Origin: Prevotellaceae bacterium
GTDB lineage: Bacteria; Bacteroidota; Bacteroidia; Bacteroidales; Bacteroidaceae
DNA length: 62,386 nucleotides
Reading direction: 5' to 3'
NCBI GenBank assembly: GCA_021204865.1
Contig: JAJPYQ010000052.1
Location: 1-62,386, forward strand
The notes under the pieces were generated by a model. That model saw nothing but the letters and a program-made list of their open reading frames with translations. It searched no databases and was not told the DNA's origin. Positions 44,690-53,736 of this stretch are shown in pieces (the stretch's first letter is position 1; the number at the start of each line of letters is the position of its first letter). The position numbers and the translations under genes are program-made.

Positions 44690-44830
44690 ATAGTATAACC
44701 CCTTTGGGGTTCGCTACGCCCTATCGCCATCGTCCCGTGCGTTCGAGGGAAAAAAGTCGGTGCGACTTTTAGAAAAAGAATGCGCGATCGTGAGAAAAAG
44801 TCGGTGCGGTCGAGGGTCAACGTCCGAGGG
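44690..44830. repeat. Degenerate 22-24-bp repeats related to 30492
   Basis: GTGCG-starting units begin at 44737, 44760, about 44780 and 44804, with GTCGAGGG and AAAAAGTCG segments shared with the site at 30492. Nearby are the hairpins AACCCCTTTGGGGTT near 44698 and TATAGCCCCTTCGGG near 44852. It lies downstream of the SGNH gene and upstream of the wzx promoter; no gene is seen in 44607-44830. Confidence 0.65.
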
Positions 44831-45727
44831 TTAAAATCCACGGCTATAATAGTATAGCCCCTTCGGGTCTTTTCTAATCAGGTCAAAGAAGAAAGCCACT
44901 TGCTTGCATCCGAGCAGGAAGTAGCCATCCCTGTTCAGGTGGAAGCCGTCGGTGACATAGAATGTTGTATAGTTCTCTATGTCGAATAGGCCGTAGGCAA
45001 ACTGGTCAAAGTAAGGTACATCAGCCCTCTCGAAGGTTTCCTTTTGCTTCTCGATGTACTCAGAGAAGTTAACGTCTTGCCCTTTGCAAGGCTTTGCCGC
45101 AGCGGAATAACCGTCTTCTCGAGAGGCTTCCTCCCCGAAGAAAGGCAGTGAGGTAAAGCCTACGACCAAAGCTCCGGGATATGCTTCCCTTATGCTGCGG
45201 ATGCATTTGTTCATCCCCCCGCACTGTGTCTCGGCATTCTTCTCGTTGAAGCCGTCCGCTTCTGTGTAGTCGGTAGGCTCACCCACGGGAATGCCTGTGT
45301 TGTAGTCGTTGGTTGAACACCAAAGTATGTATATGTCGTGCTGTCCGAGATAGGGAAGGAAATCTAATACGCTATAGCCCTTCGTGGCGAAGCCGAAGCC
45401 GCCCCGTGCGTATGTCACAATGGGCGAGCAGTGCAGGAGTTTGCAGTAAAGGCTCTTGCACACGTCTCCCCCATCGTTGGCTGCTAAACTTCCTCCCAAC
45501 ACAGCGATGCTCTTGCCTGCCCAGTCATATATTGTGTCAGCCGCTTCTGCCAACTCCTTATAGCCCGCTTCGGGATATTTTGAGGCGTATGCTTCAAGGT
45601 CGGAGTTCGCGCTATTGAGCGATTTTATGTACGATTCTATGTCGGCGACCTCTTCTGAGTCTGAACAAGAGGAGATAGAGACCGCAAGGAAGGAGATCAG
45701 TACGAAGGATATTGCCAGATGTTTCAT
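44831..45727 (-). CDS. SGNH-hydrolase-fold lipoprotein
   Basis: Lipoprotein of 298 residues (lipobox SISSC, Cys21). The SGNH blocks are visible: AVLGGSLA with a candidate nucleophile Ser near 80, the Gly of GGFGF, ILWCSTNDYNTG with the block III Asn, and the C-terminal DGFHLNRDGY with Asp and His. Such enzymes remove acetyl or other esters from glycans or lipids at the envelope. In this locus it could de-esterify the capsule. A promoter (45745-45752) precedes it. Confidence 0.8.
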   Translation of the reverse strand: MKHLAISFVLISFLAVSISSCSDSEEVADIESYIKSLNSANSDLEAYASKYPEAGYKELAEAADTIYDWAGKSIAVLGGSLAANDGGDVCKSLYCKLLHCSPIVTYARGGFGFATKGYSVLDFLPYLGQHDIYILWCSTNDYNTGIPVGEPTDYTEADGFNEKNAETQCGGMNKCIRSIREAYPGALVVGFTSLPFFGEEASREDGYSAAAKPCKGQDVNFSEYIEKQKETFERADVPYFDQFAYGLFDIENYTTFYVTDGFHLNRDGYFLLGCKQVAFFFDLIRKDPKGLYYYSRGF

Positions 45728-45744
45728 GATGCTAAGGTTTTCGC

Positions 45745-45752
45745 AAAGTTAC
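45745..45752 (-). promoter_or_regulatory. -7 promoter element for the SGNH lipoprotein
   Basis: The minus strand reads TAACTTTG, 17 bases before the ATG at 45727. Confidence 0.55.
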
Positions 45753-45830
45753 TAATTTATATGGGGTATGGGTAGACTGATGCTTCCTATCTTGCAATAA
45801 AACAAGCATCGTACTCGTTATATAGCCGAG

Positions 45831-46727
45831 ATGGCGACAGTCCAAGTCCTTATGTCCACCTTCAACGGCTCTCGCTTCCTCTCCGAGCAACTGGAGTCAA
45901 TCTATTGTCAGAGAGGGGTTGAGGTGAGGCTGCTTGTCCGTGACGATGGCTCTACGGACAGCACAGCCGATATTTTGCGGTGCGAACAGGAGCAGGGCAG
46001 GCTGGAATGGTACTCCGGGCAGAATCTTAAGCCTGCACGCAGTTTCCTTAACTTGTTGCGAAATGCCGACGAAGGCACTGACCTGTACGCATTTTCCGAC
46101 CAAGACGATGTTTGGGATGACGATAAGCTCCTTGCCGCTTCCAACGCAATCGGGGATGAGGCGAAGCCAGCTCTTTACTTCTGCCAGACAAGACTTGTGG
46201 ACGAGTGGCTGAGAGACTTGCCCCAGATGCCCATATCTCCCAGACTCACCTATGGAGAGGCTTTAATGTATCAGTTTGTGGGCGGCTGCACGATGGTGTT
46301 CAACCAAGCTCTAAGAGATATAGTAAATTTGTACACCCCCGAATACCTGCGTATGCACGATCTGTGGGTCTACGATATTGCATTGGCTGTGGGGGCAAAG
46401 GTTGTGTTCGACCCTGTCCCACATATACGTTATCGCCAGCACTCTGACAATGCGATAGGACAAACAGCCTCTACTTTAAGCCATTGGAGAGAGCGGTTGC
46501 AACGTTTGCGTCAGCGCGAGCATATCCGCCTTCGCACGGCACAAGAATTACTAAAAGGATATTCCTCTCTTATGCTGCCAGAAAACAGGGAGCTCACGGA
46601 GGCGATTGTGGGCTATCGCACATCTTTTTCCAAGAAACTCTCACTCCTCCTCTCCCGCAGGTTGCGCCCCGCAAACAAGACGATAGCCTTCACTGGCAAG
46701 TTGGCTATCCTGCTGAACCTTTTCTGA
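45831..46727 (+). CDS. Family 2 glycosyltransferase, rhamnosyltransferase-like
   Basis: GT-A glycosyltransferase of 298 residues. VLMSTFNGSRFLSEQLESI opens the fold, RDDGSTDSTADIL is at 38-49 and the nucleotide-sugar-binding FSDQDDVW at 88-95. The form with SDQDDVW and the following TYGEALMYQFVGGCTMVFN is common among rhamnosyltransferases (RfbN/WbbL-like); the donor is not proven. Cytoplasmic face. A homologue follows at 46930. Confidence 0.88.
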   Translation: MATVQVLMSTFNGSRFLSEQLESIYCQRGVEVRLLVRDDGSTDSTADILRCEQEQGRLEWYSGQNLKPARSFLNLLRNADEGTDLYAFSDQDDVWDDDKLLAASNAIGDEAKPALYFCQTRLVDEWLRDLPQMPISPRLTYGEALMYQFVGGCTMVFNQALRDIVNLYTPEYLRMHDLWVYDIALAVGAKVVFDPVPHIRYRQHSDNAIGQTASTLSHWRERLQRLRQREHIRLRTAQELLKGYSSLMLPENRELTEAIVGYRTSFSKKLSLLLSRRLRPANKTIAFTGKLAILLNLF

Positions 46728-46929
46728 GAGGTCAGCCCAAGTTATCTGCTCTCCGAGCTGCAATGTTATATACGGAGATTTGTAGGTCTTAACGCAATAA
46801 GTCGGGGGTAGCCTGCGTTAAACACATTAAGATGGGATATCGTGTCCTTCCGTCTGGATTATGCACTCAGGTGTTCCCTCTTCGGGCTTGCCTGTTTTTG
46901 GCTTGGTCTCATTCTAAAAGAAAGTCGCA
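46728..46929 (+). other. Gap between two glycosyltransferase genes, no gene seen
   Basis: About 200 bp, richer in A and T than the flanks, with no convincing frame or TAnnTTTG promoter and no repeat array. It may be the scar of an earlier gene exchange. Confidence 0.35.
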
Positions 46930-47691
46930 GTGATTTCCGTATGCATAGCCACATACAACGGGGAGAAGTATCTGAAGAAGCAGCTACTTTCAATCCTCCC
47001 ACAACTGGGGGAAGGGGACGAGGTGGTCATCTCTGATGATGGCTCGACGGACAACACCCTCCCTATGCTTATGTCATTGGGAGACCGCAGAATAAGACTG
47101 CTGAAACACCAGAGACTTTGCAACGATGCCAAGTACTACAAAACGAACAGAACAGTGGCGGCTAACTTTGAGAATGCTTTGCGGAATTGCTGCGGAGACT
47201 ATATCTTCCTGAGTGATCAGGACGACGTTTGGCATCCTGACAAGGTGCGGGTGATGATGGAATTCTTCTCTACTCACACGAATGCGTTGTGCATCTCCGC
47301 AAGGACGGAGATAGACGCTGCGGGTGAGGTGACTAAGCCCTTGGTGAAGCTCAACAACTACCCTTTCCTCATAGGCTTGATAACGCTGAACTATCTCGGC
47401 AGTTCGATGGCTTTCGATAGGGCATTCCTCAATCAGGCGTTGCCTTTCCCTAAAGACACAGTGACCCACGACGGCTGGATCAGTATGCTGGCGAAGTGGC
47501 AGAAGCGTCTGTTCGTCATCGACGAGCCTTTGCATCTCTACCGTAGGCATACAAAGAACGTCACTAATAAGACTGTCCGGGTACCTGCTTGGGAGAAGAT
47601 AGCTTACAGAATGAACTTGCTGGCCAGCATTATGCGGCGTGTCAGCCAGAAGAAAGGAGTAAATAACAAGAAAATAGATAACAGTTGTTAG
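46930..47691 (+). CDS. Family 2 glycosyltransferase
   Basis: GT-A glycosyltransferase of 253 residues beginning at a GTG (46930), since no ATG precedes the conserved ISVCIATYNGEKYLKKQL. SDDGSTDNTL is at 35-44 and the metal/sugar site FLSDQDDVWHPDK at 93-105. Similar in type to the 45831 gene. Cytoplasmic, building the repeat unit. Confidence 0.87.
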   Translation: MISVCIATYNGEKYLKKQLLSILPQLGEGDEVVISDDGSTDNTLPMLMSLGDRRIRLLKHQRLCNDAKYYKTNRTVAANFENALRNCCGDYIFLSDQDDVWHPDKVRVMMEFFSTHTNALCISARTEIDAAGEVTKPLVKLNNYPFLIGLITLNYLGSSMAFDRAFLNQALPFPKDTVTHDGWISMLAKWQKRLFVIDEPLHLYRRHTKNVTNKTVRVPAWEKIAYRMNLLASIMRRVSQKKGVNNKKIDNSC

Positions 47692-47713
47692 GGCTTACGG
47701 GCGGGTGTTTTGC

Positions 47714-47721
47714 TACATTTG
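47714..47721 (+). promoter_or_regulatory. -7 promoter element for acyltransferase
   Basis: TACATTTG, 47 bases before the ATG at 47769. Confidence 0.5.
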
Positions 47722-47768
47722 CAGTCAAATTACCTAAGCGAGCCTGAAAGGTTTGGGTACTGAAAAAT

Positions 47769-48875
47769 ATGGATGGAATAGCTAACGATATTGCTCGGCA
47801 TTCTTTGGGAGCTACGCAATCCAAAGGTCAACGCATAGAATATATAGATTGTATGCGCGGTTTCACCATGATACTTGTGGTTTATCACCATGTCGTATAC
47901 TATTTCCTTTCCAATGGAGCTGAAGAGGTGACGAATTTCGACTCTATCATAATGTCGTTCAGAATGCCATTGTTCTTCTTTATCAGTGGGTTGATGGCTT
48001 GTCGTCTGCACGTGGATTCGGGTTGGTTGCGTGAGAAATGCAGGAGGAGATTGCTCGAGCAGTTTATGCCGACAGTTGTGGTTGGGGTGCTTTATGTCTT
48101 GTTCATTCACCACGACCTAAGAAATCTTTTGTTTGATTCAGCAAGAGAGGGTTATTGGTTTACGATAACTTTGTTCGAGGTCTTTGTGTGCTATGCGGTG
48201 GTCTCATACGTGTTGGACAGGTTGAAGTTGAACACTTTGGCTAAGGATCTTTTCTTCGTGGGTATTATGTTCCTTATGTGCCTGTGCTTTGTGCTTTCTC
48301 TAACGTCACGCCCTTTTGCTACTTCTGCTTTTTCACAGATCTTCGGACTTTATCAGTTTGTGAAGTTCTTGCCTCTTTTCCTTTTAGGCGTTCTTGCCAA
48401 GATGTATTTCCCGAGGTTCTCGGCTATTGCAGGCAACAATATCGTGGCATCTCTTGCGCTCTTACTCTTTGTTGTGTTGTGTGTTCTAAGGCAAGTGCGC
48501 CCGGATATGCCATTCGTCGGAGCGACGCAAAGCCTTCAGGCTATACTTGGGATAGTGATGGTTTACAAGGTGTTCTATAGTTATCGGGACTTCTTCTCTG
48601 CTAACACGAAGGTGGGGCGGTGTCTCAGTCACGTGGGAAAGCATACTCTGCCGATATATCTGTTGCACTTCTTCTTCGTGTCAGGATTGATGGGCTTGAA
48701 GAACACCAACTTACCTGCTCTCATATCAGATAGCTGGTCGTTTGAGCTTTTCTTCGTGTTCTTGTGCTCCTTGTTGATAGTTGGAGCGACGTTGTTAGTG
48801 GATAAGTTTCTGGGTGCGTTCCCCCTGCTTCACTCTATAATGTTGGGCTGGAAGACAAGGAAGGGGTCTACATGA
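47769..48875 (+). CDS. Membrane acyltransferase, family 3 (OafA-like)
   Basis: Integral membrane acyltransferase of 368 residues with about ten hydrophobic segments. The N-terminal YIDCMRGFTMILVVYHHVVYYF matches the family's D-x-x-R-G motif and catalytic His pair; VGKHTLPIYLLHFF lies near 297. It would O-acylate the polysaccharide on or across the inner membrane. The gene is markedly AT-rich compared with the radical SAM gene that follows. Confidence 0.86.
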   Translation: MDGIANDIARHSLGATQSKGQRIEYIDCMRGFTMILVVYHHVVYYFLSNGAEEVTNFDSIIMSFRMPLFFFISGLMACRLHVDSGWLREKCRRRLLEQFMPTVVVGVLYVLFIHHDLRNLLFDSAREGYWFTITLFEVFVCYAVVSYVLDRLKLNTLAKDLFFVGIMFLMCLCFVLSLTSRPFATSAFSQIFGLYQFVKFLPLFLLGVLAKMYFPRFSAIAGNNIVASLALLLFVVLCVLRQVRPDMPFVGATQSLQAILGIVMVYKVFYSYRDFFSANTKVGRCLSHVGKHTLPIYLLHFFFVSGLMGLKNTNLPALISDSWSFELFFVFLCSLLIVGATLLVDKFLGAFPLLHSIMLGWKTRKGST

Positions 48876-48925
48876 CTGGCAGGGAAATAGTTAGCGGAGT
48901 TTAGGTCTATGAGAGGGATTTTTGC

Positions 48926-48933
48926 TACTTTTG
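48926..48933 (+). promoter_or_regulatory. -7 promoter element for the radical SAM gene
   Basis: TACTTTTG matches TAnnTTTG, about 107 bases before the ATG at 49041. Confidence 0.5.
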
Positions 48934-49040
48934 CATTCAAATTAGCGGAACGGACTGCCTTGGAAGGGGGCATCCGCCCCGTTTTCGTAGTGTGAGAGTG
49001 GTGTGGGCGAGAGGATATAGGTAGTGCCAACAGACAACGA

Positions 49041-50498
49041 ATGAAGATATATATAGTTAATCCGCCGTTCAAGGCTGAGTACGGCAAGTTCTCGAGGGAG
49101 TCGCGCAGTCCTGCCGTCGCCAAGAGCGGTGCTTTGTACTATCCCCTTTGGCTCATCTATGCGGCGGTGTGCTCAGAGAAGGAGGGACACGAGGTGGAGT
49201 TCCTCGACGCTCCCGCAAAGCCCTTGGGCGAGGAGGCTTCGCTCCGGGAGATAGCAGCCAAGGGCGAGGGGACGGGGCTGTTCGTGCTTGGCACCAGCAC
49301 GCCCTCCCTGAAGAGCGACATACGCTTTGCCGAGAGGCTCAAGGCACTCTATCCCAGCAGCTTCATCCTGCTTGTCGGCACGCATCCCTCCGCCTTGCCC
49401 GAGGAGACGCTCTCCTTCTCCGACAGCGTGGACGCAGTGGCGATAGGGGAGTTCGACCGCACGGTGGCGGAGCTTGCCACGGCTTTGGAGAAGGGGACAG
49501 ACATTAAGGCGGCTCGAGGTCTCTGCCTAAGGAATGGGCTTCGCACCCCAGCCATGCCCCTGATAAAGGACTTAGACGAGATACCCTTCGCAAGCAAGTT
49601 CATCAAGGAGAGGCTTGAGCCGAGGGACTACTTCTTCGCCGCCGCCACTTACCCCAGCATACAGATATTCACGGGCAGAGGCTGCCCCTTCCGCTGCAAC
49701 TTCTGCGTTTACCCCCAGACTATGCACGGTCACGCCTTCAGGGCACGCTCGGCGGAGAACGTCGTGGCGGAGTTCGAGTACATTGCCCAGAACTTCCCCG
49801 ATGTGCACGAGGTGGTGATAGAGGACGACACCTTCACCGCCAACAAGAAGCGTGTGCTTGCCATCTGCTCGCTCCTCAGGGAGAAGGGGCTGCACAAGCG
49901 CCTGCGCTGGCTGTGCAACGCGAGGGTAGACCTCGACCTTGAGACTATGAGGGCGATGAAGAAGGCAGGGTGCAGGCTCATCATACCCGGCATAGAGAGC
50001 GGCAACCAGCAGATACTGGACAACATAAGGAAGGGCACACGGGTGGAGCAGTTCGCCTCCTACGTAGCCAACGCCAAGCGGGCGGGGCTGCTCATTCACG
50101 CCTGCTACATGGTGGGCAACCAGGGCGAGACGCGGGAGACGATGATGGACACCCTTCGCCTCGCCCTGCGCCTCAACACCGACACGGCGCAGTTCTTCCC
50201 CCTCATACCGTACCCCGGCACAGAGGCGTACGACTGGAACTACAAGCGGGGCTACATAGAAAGGGACTACGAGAAGTACTGCCTCCCCGACGGCACGCAC
50301 AACACCGTGCTATCGCTGCCCGACCTGTCGGCACAAGAGATGGTGGACTTCTGCAACTACGCCCGAAGGCGCTACTACCTCAGGCCTCGATACATACTGC
50401 ACCGCCTCCGTGTGGGGCTCGCCAGCCCCTCCGACCTGCGGCGCTCGCTCAAGGCGTTCGGCAAGCTGCGCAAATACCTCTTCAAGCATAGCGGATGA
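49041..50498 (+). CDS. B12-binding-type radical SAM protein
   Basis: Protein of 485 residues. An N-terminal B12-binding-like Rossmann domain covers about 1-160 (IYIVNPPF, FLDAPAK, LVGTHPSALPEE, VAIGEFDRTV); the radical SAM core begins at GRGCPFRCNFC with the cluster Cys at 215, 219 and 222, followed by VVIEDDTFTANKKR and IPGIESGNQQIL. Class members methylate or rearrange unactivated carbons, often in lipids or antibiotics. No DxHxxG motif for lower-axial B12 binding is seen, as in many members. It overlaps the next glycosyltransferase by four bases, so its substrate may be a glycan or its lipid carrier. Confidence 0.87.
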   Translation: MKIYIVNPPFKAEYGKFSRESRSPAVAKSGALYYPLWLIYAAVCSEKEGHEVEFLDAPAKPLGEEASLREIAAKGEGTGLFVLGTSTPSLKSDIRFAERLKALYPSSFILLVGTHPSALPEETLSFSDSVDAVAIGEFDRTVAELATALEKGTDIKAARGLCLRNGLRTPAMPLIKDLDEIPFASKFIKERLEPRDYFFAAATYPSIQIFTGRGCPFRCNFCVYPQTMHGHAFRARSAENVVAEFEYIAQNFPDVHEVVIEDDTFTANKKRVLAICSLLREKGLHKRLRWLCNARVDLDLETMRAMKKAGCRLIIPGIESGNQQILDNIRKGTRVEQFASYVANAKRAGLLIHACYMVGNQGETRETMMDTLRLALRLNTDTAQFFPLIPYPGTEAYDWNYKRGYIERDYEKYCLPDGTHNTVLSLPDLSAQEMVDFCNYARRRYYLRPRYILHRLRVGLASPSDLRRSLKAFGKLRKYLFKHSG

Positions 50499-51268
50499 TA
50501 AGGAAGAAGCACGGACACCACCTCGTCTCGGTGGTTATGCCTATGCATAACTCCGAGAAGTACGTCGGCAAGGCGATAGAGTCCGTGATGGGGCAGACCT
50601 ACGACAACTGGGAGCTGCTCGTCGTTGACGACGGGAGCACCGACCACTCCTGCGACGTGGTGAAGGCCTACGCCCTGCAGGACAGCCGCATCAAGCTGCT
50701 CATCAACGACAACCCGACGGGCATGCCCTACTCCCCCCGCAACTACGGCATACAGCGGGCGAAGGGGGACTTCATTGCCTTCCTCGACAGCGACGACATG
50801 TGGCTCCGAGAGAAGCTCACGCAGCAGATACCCCTCTTCTTCCACGACAACATCACGGCCGTCGTCTACTCCGACTACGAGAAGATAAGCGAGAGCGGCA
50901 AGCGCTCGGCGCGCATCATCTCAGCCCCCGCCAAGACGAACTACCGGCAGCTGCTCTACGGCAACGTGATAGGCAACCTGACGGGGATATTCGACGTGAG
51001 GAAGGTGGGCAAGAGCTACTTCACCAACGTGCACCACGAGGACTACGCCTTCTGGCTCTCCGTGCTGAAGAGCGGCTACATTGCCCGCAACACGCAGACC
51101 GTCGCCGCACTGTACCGCGTGCGCAAGGAGAGCGTCACCTCCAACAAGCTCTCCATCCTGGGCTGGCAGTGGAACATCTACCGCAACGTGGAGAACATCG
51201 GCGTCCTCCGCTCCTTCTATTATTACTGCTTCTACGCCGTGAGCGCCCTGTACAAGAGCATCATTTAG
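50495..51268 (+). CDS. Family 2 glycosyltransferase
   Basis: GT-A glycosyltransferase of 257 residues: VSVVMPMHNSEKYVGKAIES at 11-30, VVDDGSTDHS at 43-52 and FLDSDDMW at 97-104, with HHEDYAFWLSVL holding the C-terminal base-type ED motif. The GC content returns to the genome level. It starts within the radical SAM stop (ATGA) and is the last plus-strand gene of this block. Confidence 0.9.
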   Translation: MIRKKHGHHLVSVVMPMHNSEKYVGKAIESVMGQTYDNWELLVVDDGSTDHSCDVVKAYALQDSRIKLLINDNPTGMPYSPRNYGIQRAKGDFIAFLDSDDMWLREKLTQQIPLFFHDNITAVVYSDYEKISESGKRSARIISAPAKTNYRQLLYGNVIGNLTGIFDVRKVGKSYFTNVHHEDYAFWLSVLKSGYIARNTQTVAALYRVRKESVTSNKLSILGWQWNIYRNVENIGVLRSFYYYCFYAVSALYKSII

Positions 51269-51279
51269 CAACCTTCTTG

Positions 51280-51610
51280 CCTTTCCATGGGTTGAAACCC
51301 ACGGCTATCCCTCAGGAACCCCTCAGGGGTTCTTATCGGAAGCTCCTTTGCTCTTTTACGCGACCTCTGTATAGAGGAGGTCGCGGTGTCTCTATGTCGC
51401 TCGCCGCAATCGGCTCGTCGAGTGGACCGAACCCCACTCACTGAGTCCCCTCTACTCCACTCACTGAGTCCCCTCTACTCCACTCACTGAGTCGCCTCTA
51501 CCCCACTCACTGAGTCGCCTCTACTCCACTCACTGAGTCGCCTCTACCCCACTCACTGAGTGGGGTTCACCCCTCTCACCGAGTGGACCGCGAAGCCTCG
51601 GGTATGGGCA
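51280..51610. repeat. Tandem palindromic array, six units of 23 bp, at a convergent junction
   Basis: Units start at 51434, 51457, 51480, 51503, 51526 and 51549, an exact 23-bp period; the core is the palindrome ACTCACTGAGT and the linker CSCCTCTACYC. The first unit is preceded by GAACCCC and the last followed by GGGGTTC, giving an enclosing inverted repeat, and GAGTGGACCG occurs on both sides. A separate hairpin GCGACCTC/GAGGTCGC lies near 51360-51384, and AACCCCTCAGGGGTT near 51318. No gene is seen in 51269-51677. Confidence 0.87.
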
Positions 51611-51677
51611 CGACGAAAGCTCCCCCTTACTTCAGGCAAGGAGTAAGGGGGAGCGTTGTCGTCAGGGGCGGTGAGCG

Positions 51678-52103
51678 TCAGTACTTGCGGAAGGCGAGTG
51701 TGCCCTCCTGCCCGCTCAGCACGAGGTGGCTCTCGGAGAGCGCGTCGATGTGGAACCTGCCGTCCTGTGGGATGCCGTACTCTCGCATGTCCTCCAGGCT
51801 TACAAGCTCCTCGTCGGGGCGGTTGTATATGCTCAGGACGATGAGGCTGTCCTGGGTGTGGGTGAAGAGGGCGAGGTAGTAGGTGCCGTCGCCAATGCGC
51901 TGTATCTTCATCAGCTCGAGCTGGAAGCTGTAGTAGATCTGCTGCTTGTTGGTGGCGACGAGGGAGTCCCTCTGGTCTCTCCACTCTGTGAGCTGCCACA
52001 TTCCGCCGAGGTCTCCGTTGGTGTCCCTCTTGTTGTCGCACGAGGCGAGGGAGGCGAGGGCGGCGAGCAGGCAGAGGGCTGCCTTGGGTAGTGTGTGTCT
52101 CAT
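51678..52103 (-). CDS. Lipocalin-like lipoprotein
   Basis: Small lipoprotein of 141 residues with lipobox LASC (Cys about 22). The mature part starts with GGMWQLTEWRD and continues as alternating strands, the pattern of Bacteroidetes lipocalin-like domains. No ligand can be named. It overlaps wzi by four bases (ATGA), so it probably supports the same outer-membrane process. Confidence 0.7.
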   Translation of the reverse strand: MRHTLPKAALCLLAALASLASCDNKRDTNGDLGGMWQLTEWRDQRDSLVATNKQQIYYSFQLELMKIQRIGDGTYYLALFTHTQDSLIVLSIYNRPDEELVSLEDMREYGIPQDGRFHIDALSESHLVLSGQEGTLAFRKY

Positions 52104-53614
52104 CTCTGTTCCTTTCTCTTGTGGTTAATCCATCCCGTGTAGCTGGCTGTGAGCATGAAGCCCTTGCCCCTGCCAAGGAGCGTGCCTCCGTTCTGCCCGT
52201 AGTCGAGGGTGACCGTTAGCCCTTGCACTTGTGTGGGGGCGTAGGTTGCCTCGATGAGCAGGTAGTTGCCGTAGGCGGGGTTGAGGAGGGGCTTCGAGTA
52301 TGAGCCGAGGCTCTTCTCGTGTGTGAAGAGGATGCGGTAGCTTATGTAGCTGGTGGGCTCTCCGCTCAGGCCGAAGTGGCTGGCCAGGACGCGGTTGTTG
52401 CGGAAGAAGATCTCCTCGCCGTTGTTGTAGACGGGGGAGAGGAGCAGGGGGTTGCCCATGGCGTAGCCGGCGTGGTGCCAGCCTGTGTAGGTGCCGTGGT
52501 TGTAGTAGTTGTCCTCTTCGCTTAGCTGGTAGGGGAGGGTGGGGGTCGCGTCGTGGTAGATGCTGCCGCTCTGGTCGGTGGTGCGCAGGTGCTCGTAGAG
52601 GAGGGTGGAGACGAAGTGGTTTCGGGGCAGCCTCACTTCGCCTCCGTAGAGCATGTCCTTCCAGGCGTACTGGAGGAAGAGCTGGCTGTGGTCGTCGAAG
52701 TAGTGCTCGGCGTAGAAGCTTGCCCCGAAGAGCTTGCCGTCGTAGTCAGCCCTAAGGTGCCAGCTGCCCAGCTGGTTGCCCTCGGTGTTCTTGTAGTCAC
52801 CGTCAGCCACCCCGACGCCTCCCATTATGAAGGCGTTCCAGAAGCTCTTGAGGCTGTGGCTCAGCTTGACGTGGGTGTTGTCGAAGCTGCTCTCGTCGTC
52901 GTCCCTCCTGATGACGTTCCACGCCTCTCCGCCGAACTGGTCTCCCGTGTCGAAGCCTCCCGTGAGGGTGACGGGGAACTTCTCCCGGTTGCCTATGCGC
53001 AGGAAGCCCGCCTTGCTGTGGTAGAGCACGTTCTTGGCGTAACGCCCGTTAGCCCCCGAGTGCGTCTCCTGCCAGTGGTTGTCGGTGAACATGCCGTAGG
53101 CGATGTGCCCCTTTATGGCGAGCCACTTGCCCGTGCGGGGGATAGTCCAGAAGTCGGGCAGCTCAAGCCTGACCTGCGGTATGGGGCGGGCGTTGATGCC
53201 AGTGGTCATACCACCTGAGCTGAGCTGCTGGTTCTTCAGCTCGAGGGGGCGCTCCTTCTGCCCTATGCTCAGCTGGATAGCCTTGAAGCGGAAGTCGGCG
53301 TAGAGCTGCTGCACGATGGCTTTGCTGTCGTGGTTGATTGCCCCCACGAAGTCAGCCCCGTAGCCGAAGCGCCAAGAGCGAAGGCTGTCGGCTGAGGTGC
53401 TGCGGCTGATGCTCGCCCTGAAGAGCCCGCTCTTGCTCTCCAAAGGACCAAGACCATAGCGGTTGCTCGTGAACCAGAAGGGAGCGTAGTCCCCGCTCCC
53501 TGCCGACATCTGGGCGGAGGCGCTGTACTCTAAGTCCTCCCCAAGGCGGCTTATCTGCGCCTTTGCCCCAAGCGTGGCGAGGCAAAGGAACGTTAGTGCA
53601 AGGGTCTTTCTCAT
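52100..53614 (-). CDS. Capsule assembly protein Wzi family
   Basis: Predicted outer-membrane beta-barrel of 504 residues with a signal peptide (LALTFLCLATLGAKAQ). The N-terminal YSASAQMSAGSGDYAPFWFTSNRYG and the later AIQLSIGQKERP with many alternating aromatic-polar strands fit the Wzi family, which binds and anchors capsule at the cell surface. It lies at the edge of the polysaccharide locus on the opposite strand to the flanking genes. Confidence 0.88.
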   Translation of the reverse strand: MRKTLALTFLCLATLGAKAQISRLGEDLEYSASAQMSAGSGDYAPFWFTSNRYGLGPLESKSGLFRASISRSTSADSLRSWRFGYGADFVGAINHDSKAIVQQLYADFRFKAIQLSIGQKERPLELKNQQLSSGGMTTGINARPIPQVRLELPDFWTIPRTGKWLAIKGHIAYGMFTDNHWQETHSGANGRYAKNVLYHSKAGFLRIGNREKFPVTLTGGFDTGDQFGGEAWNVIRRDDDESSFDNTHVKLSHSLKSFWNAFIMGGVGVADGDYKNTEGNQLGSWHLRADYDGKLFGASFYAEHYFDDHSQLFLQYAWKDMLYGGEVRLPRNHFVSTLLYEHLRTTDQSGSIYHDATPTLPYQLSEEDNYYNHGTYTGWHHAGYAMGNPLLLSPVYNNGEEIFFRNNRVLASHFGLSGEPTSYISYRILFTHEKSLGSYSKPLLNPAYGNYLLIEATYAPTQVQGLTVTLDYGQNGGTLLGRGKGFMLTASYTGWINHKRKEQR

Positions 53615-53687
53615 TCGGTTTGTTCGCTCGTCGCAGGCAAAGGTAACGATTTTACTTAGAAGAATTGCCTTTGCCCTCTTTATTCCT

Positions 53688-53695
53688 TAACTTTG
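53688..53695 (+). promoter_or_regulatory. -7 promoter element for the degenerate sugar transferase
   Basis: TAACTTTG, 41 bases before the ATG at 53737. Its position inside the longer open frame (which could begin at a TTG at 53665) argues for the ATG start. Confidence 0.55.
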
Positions 53696-53736
53696 CCGCC
53701 CAAGGAACGTACCAGTTTAGCTACATTGACTTACAG

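Noticed and set aside
44528..44830. Short protein upstream of wzx
   Set aside because: The frame at 44524-44841 consists of repeat sequence and wzx promoter, and its codon use is unlike the neighbours.
51434..51571. CRISPR array
   Set aside because: Repeats are head-to-tail with fixed short linkers that are themselves repeated, the period is 23 bp, there are no unique spacers and no cas genes in the window.
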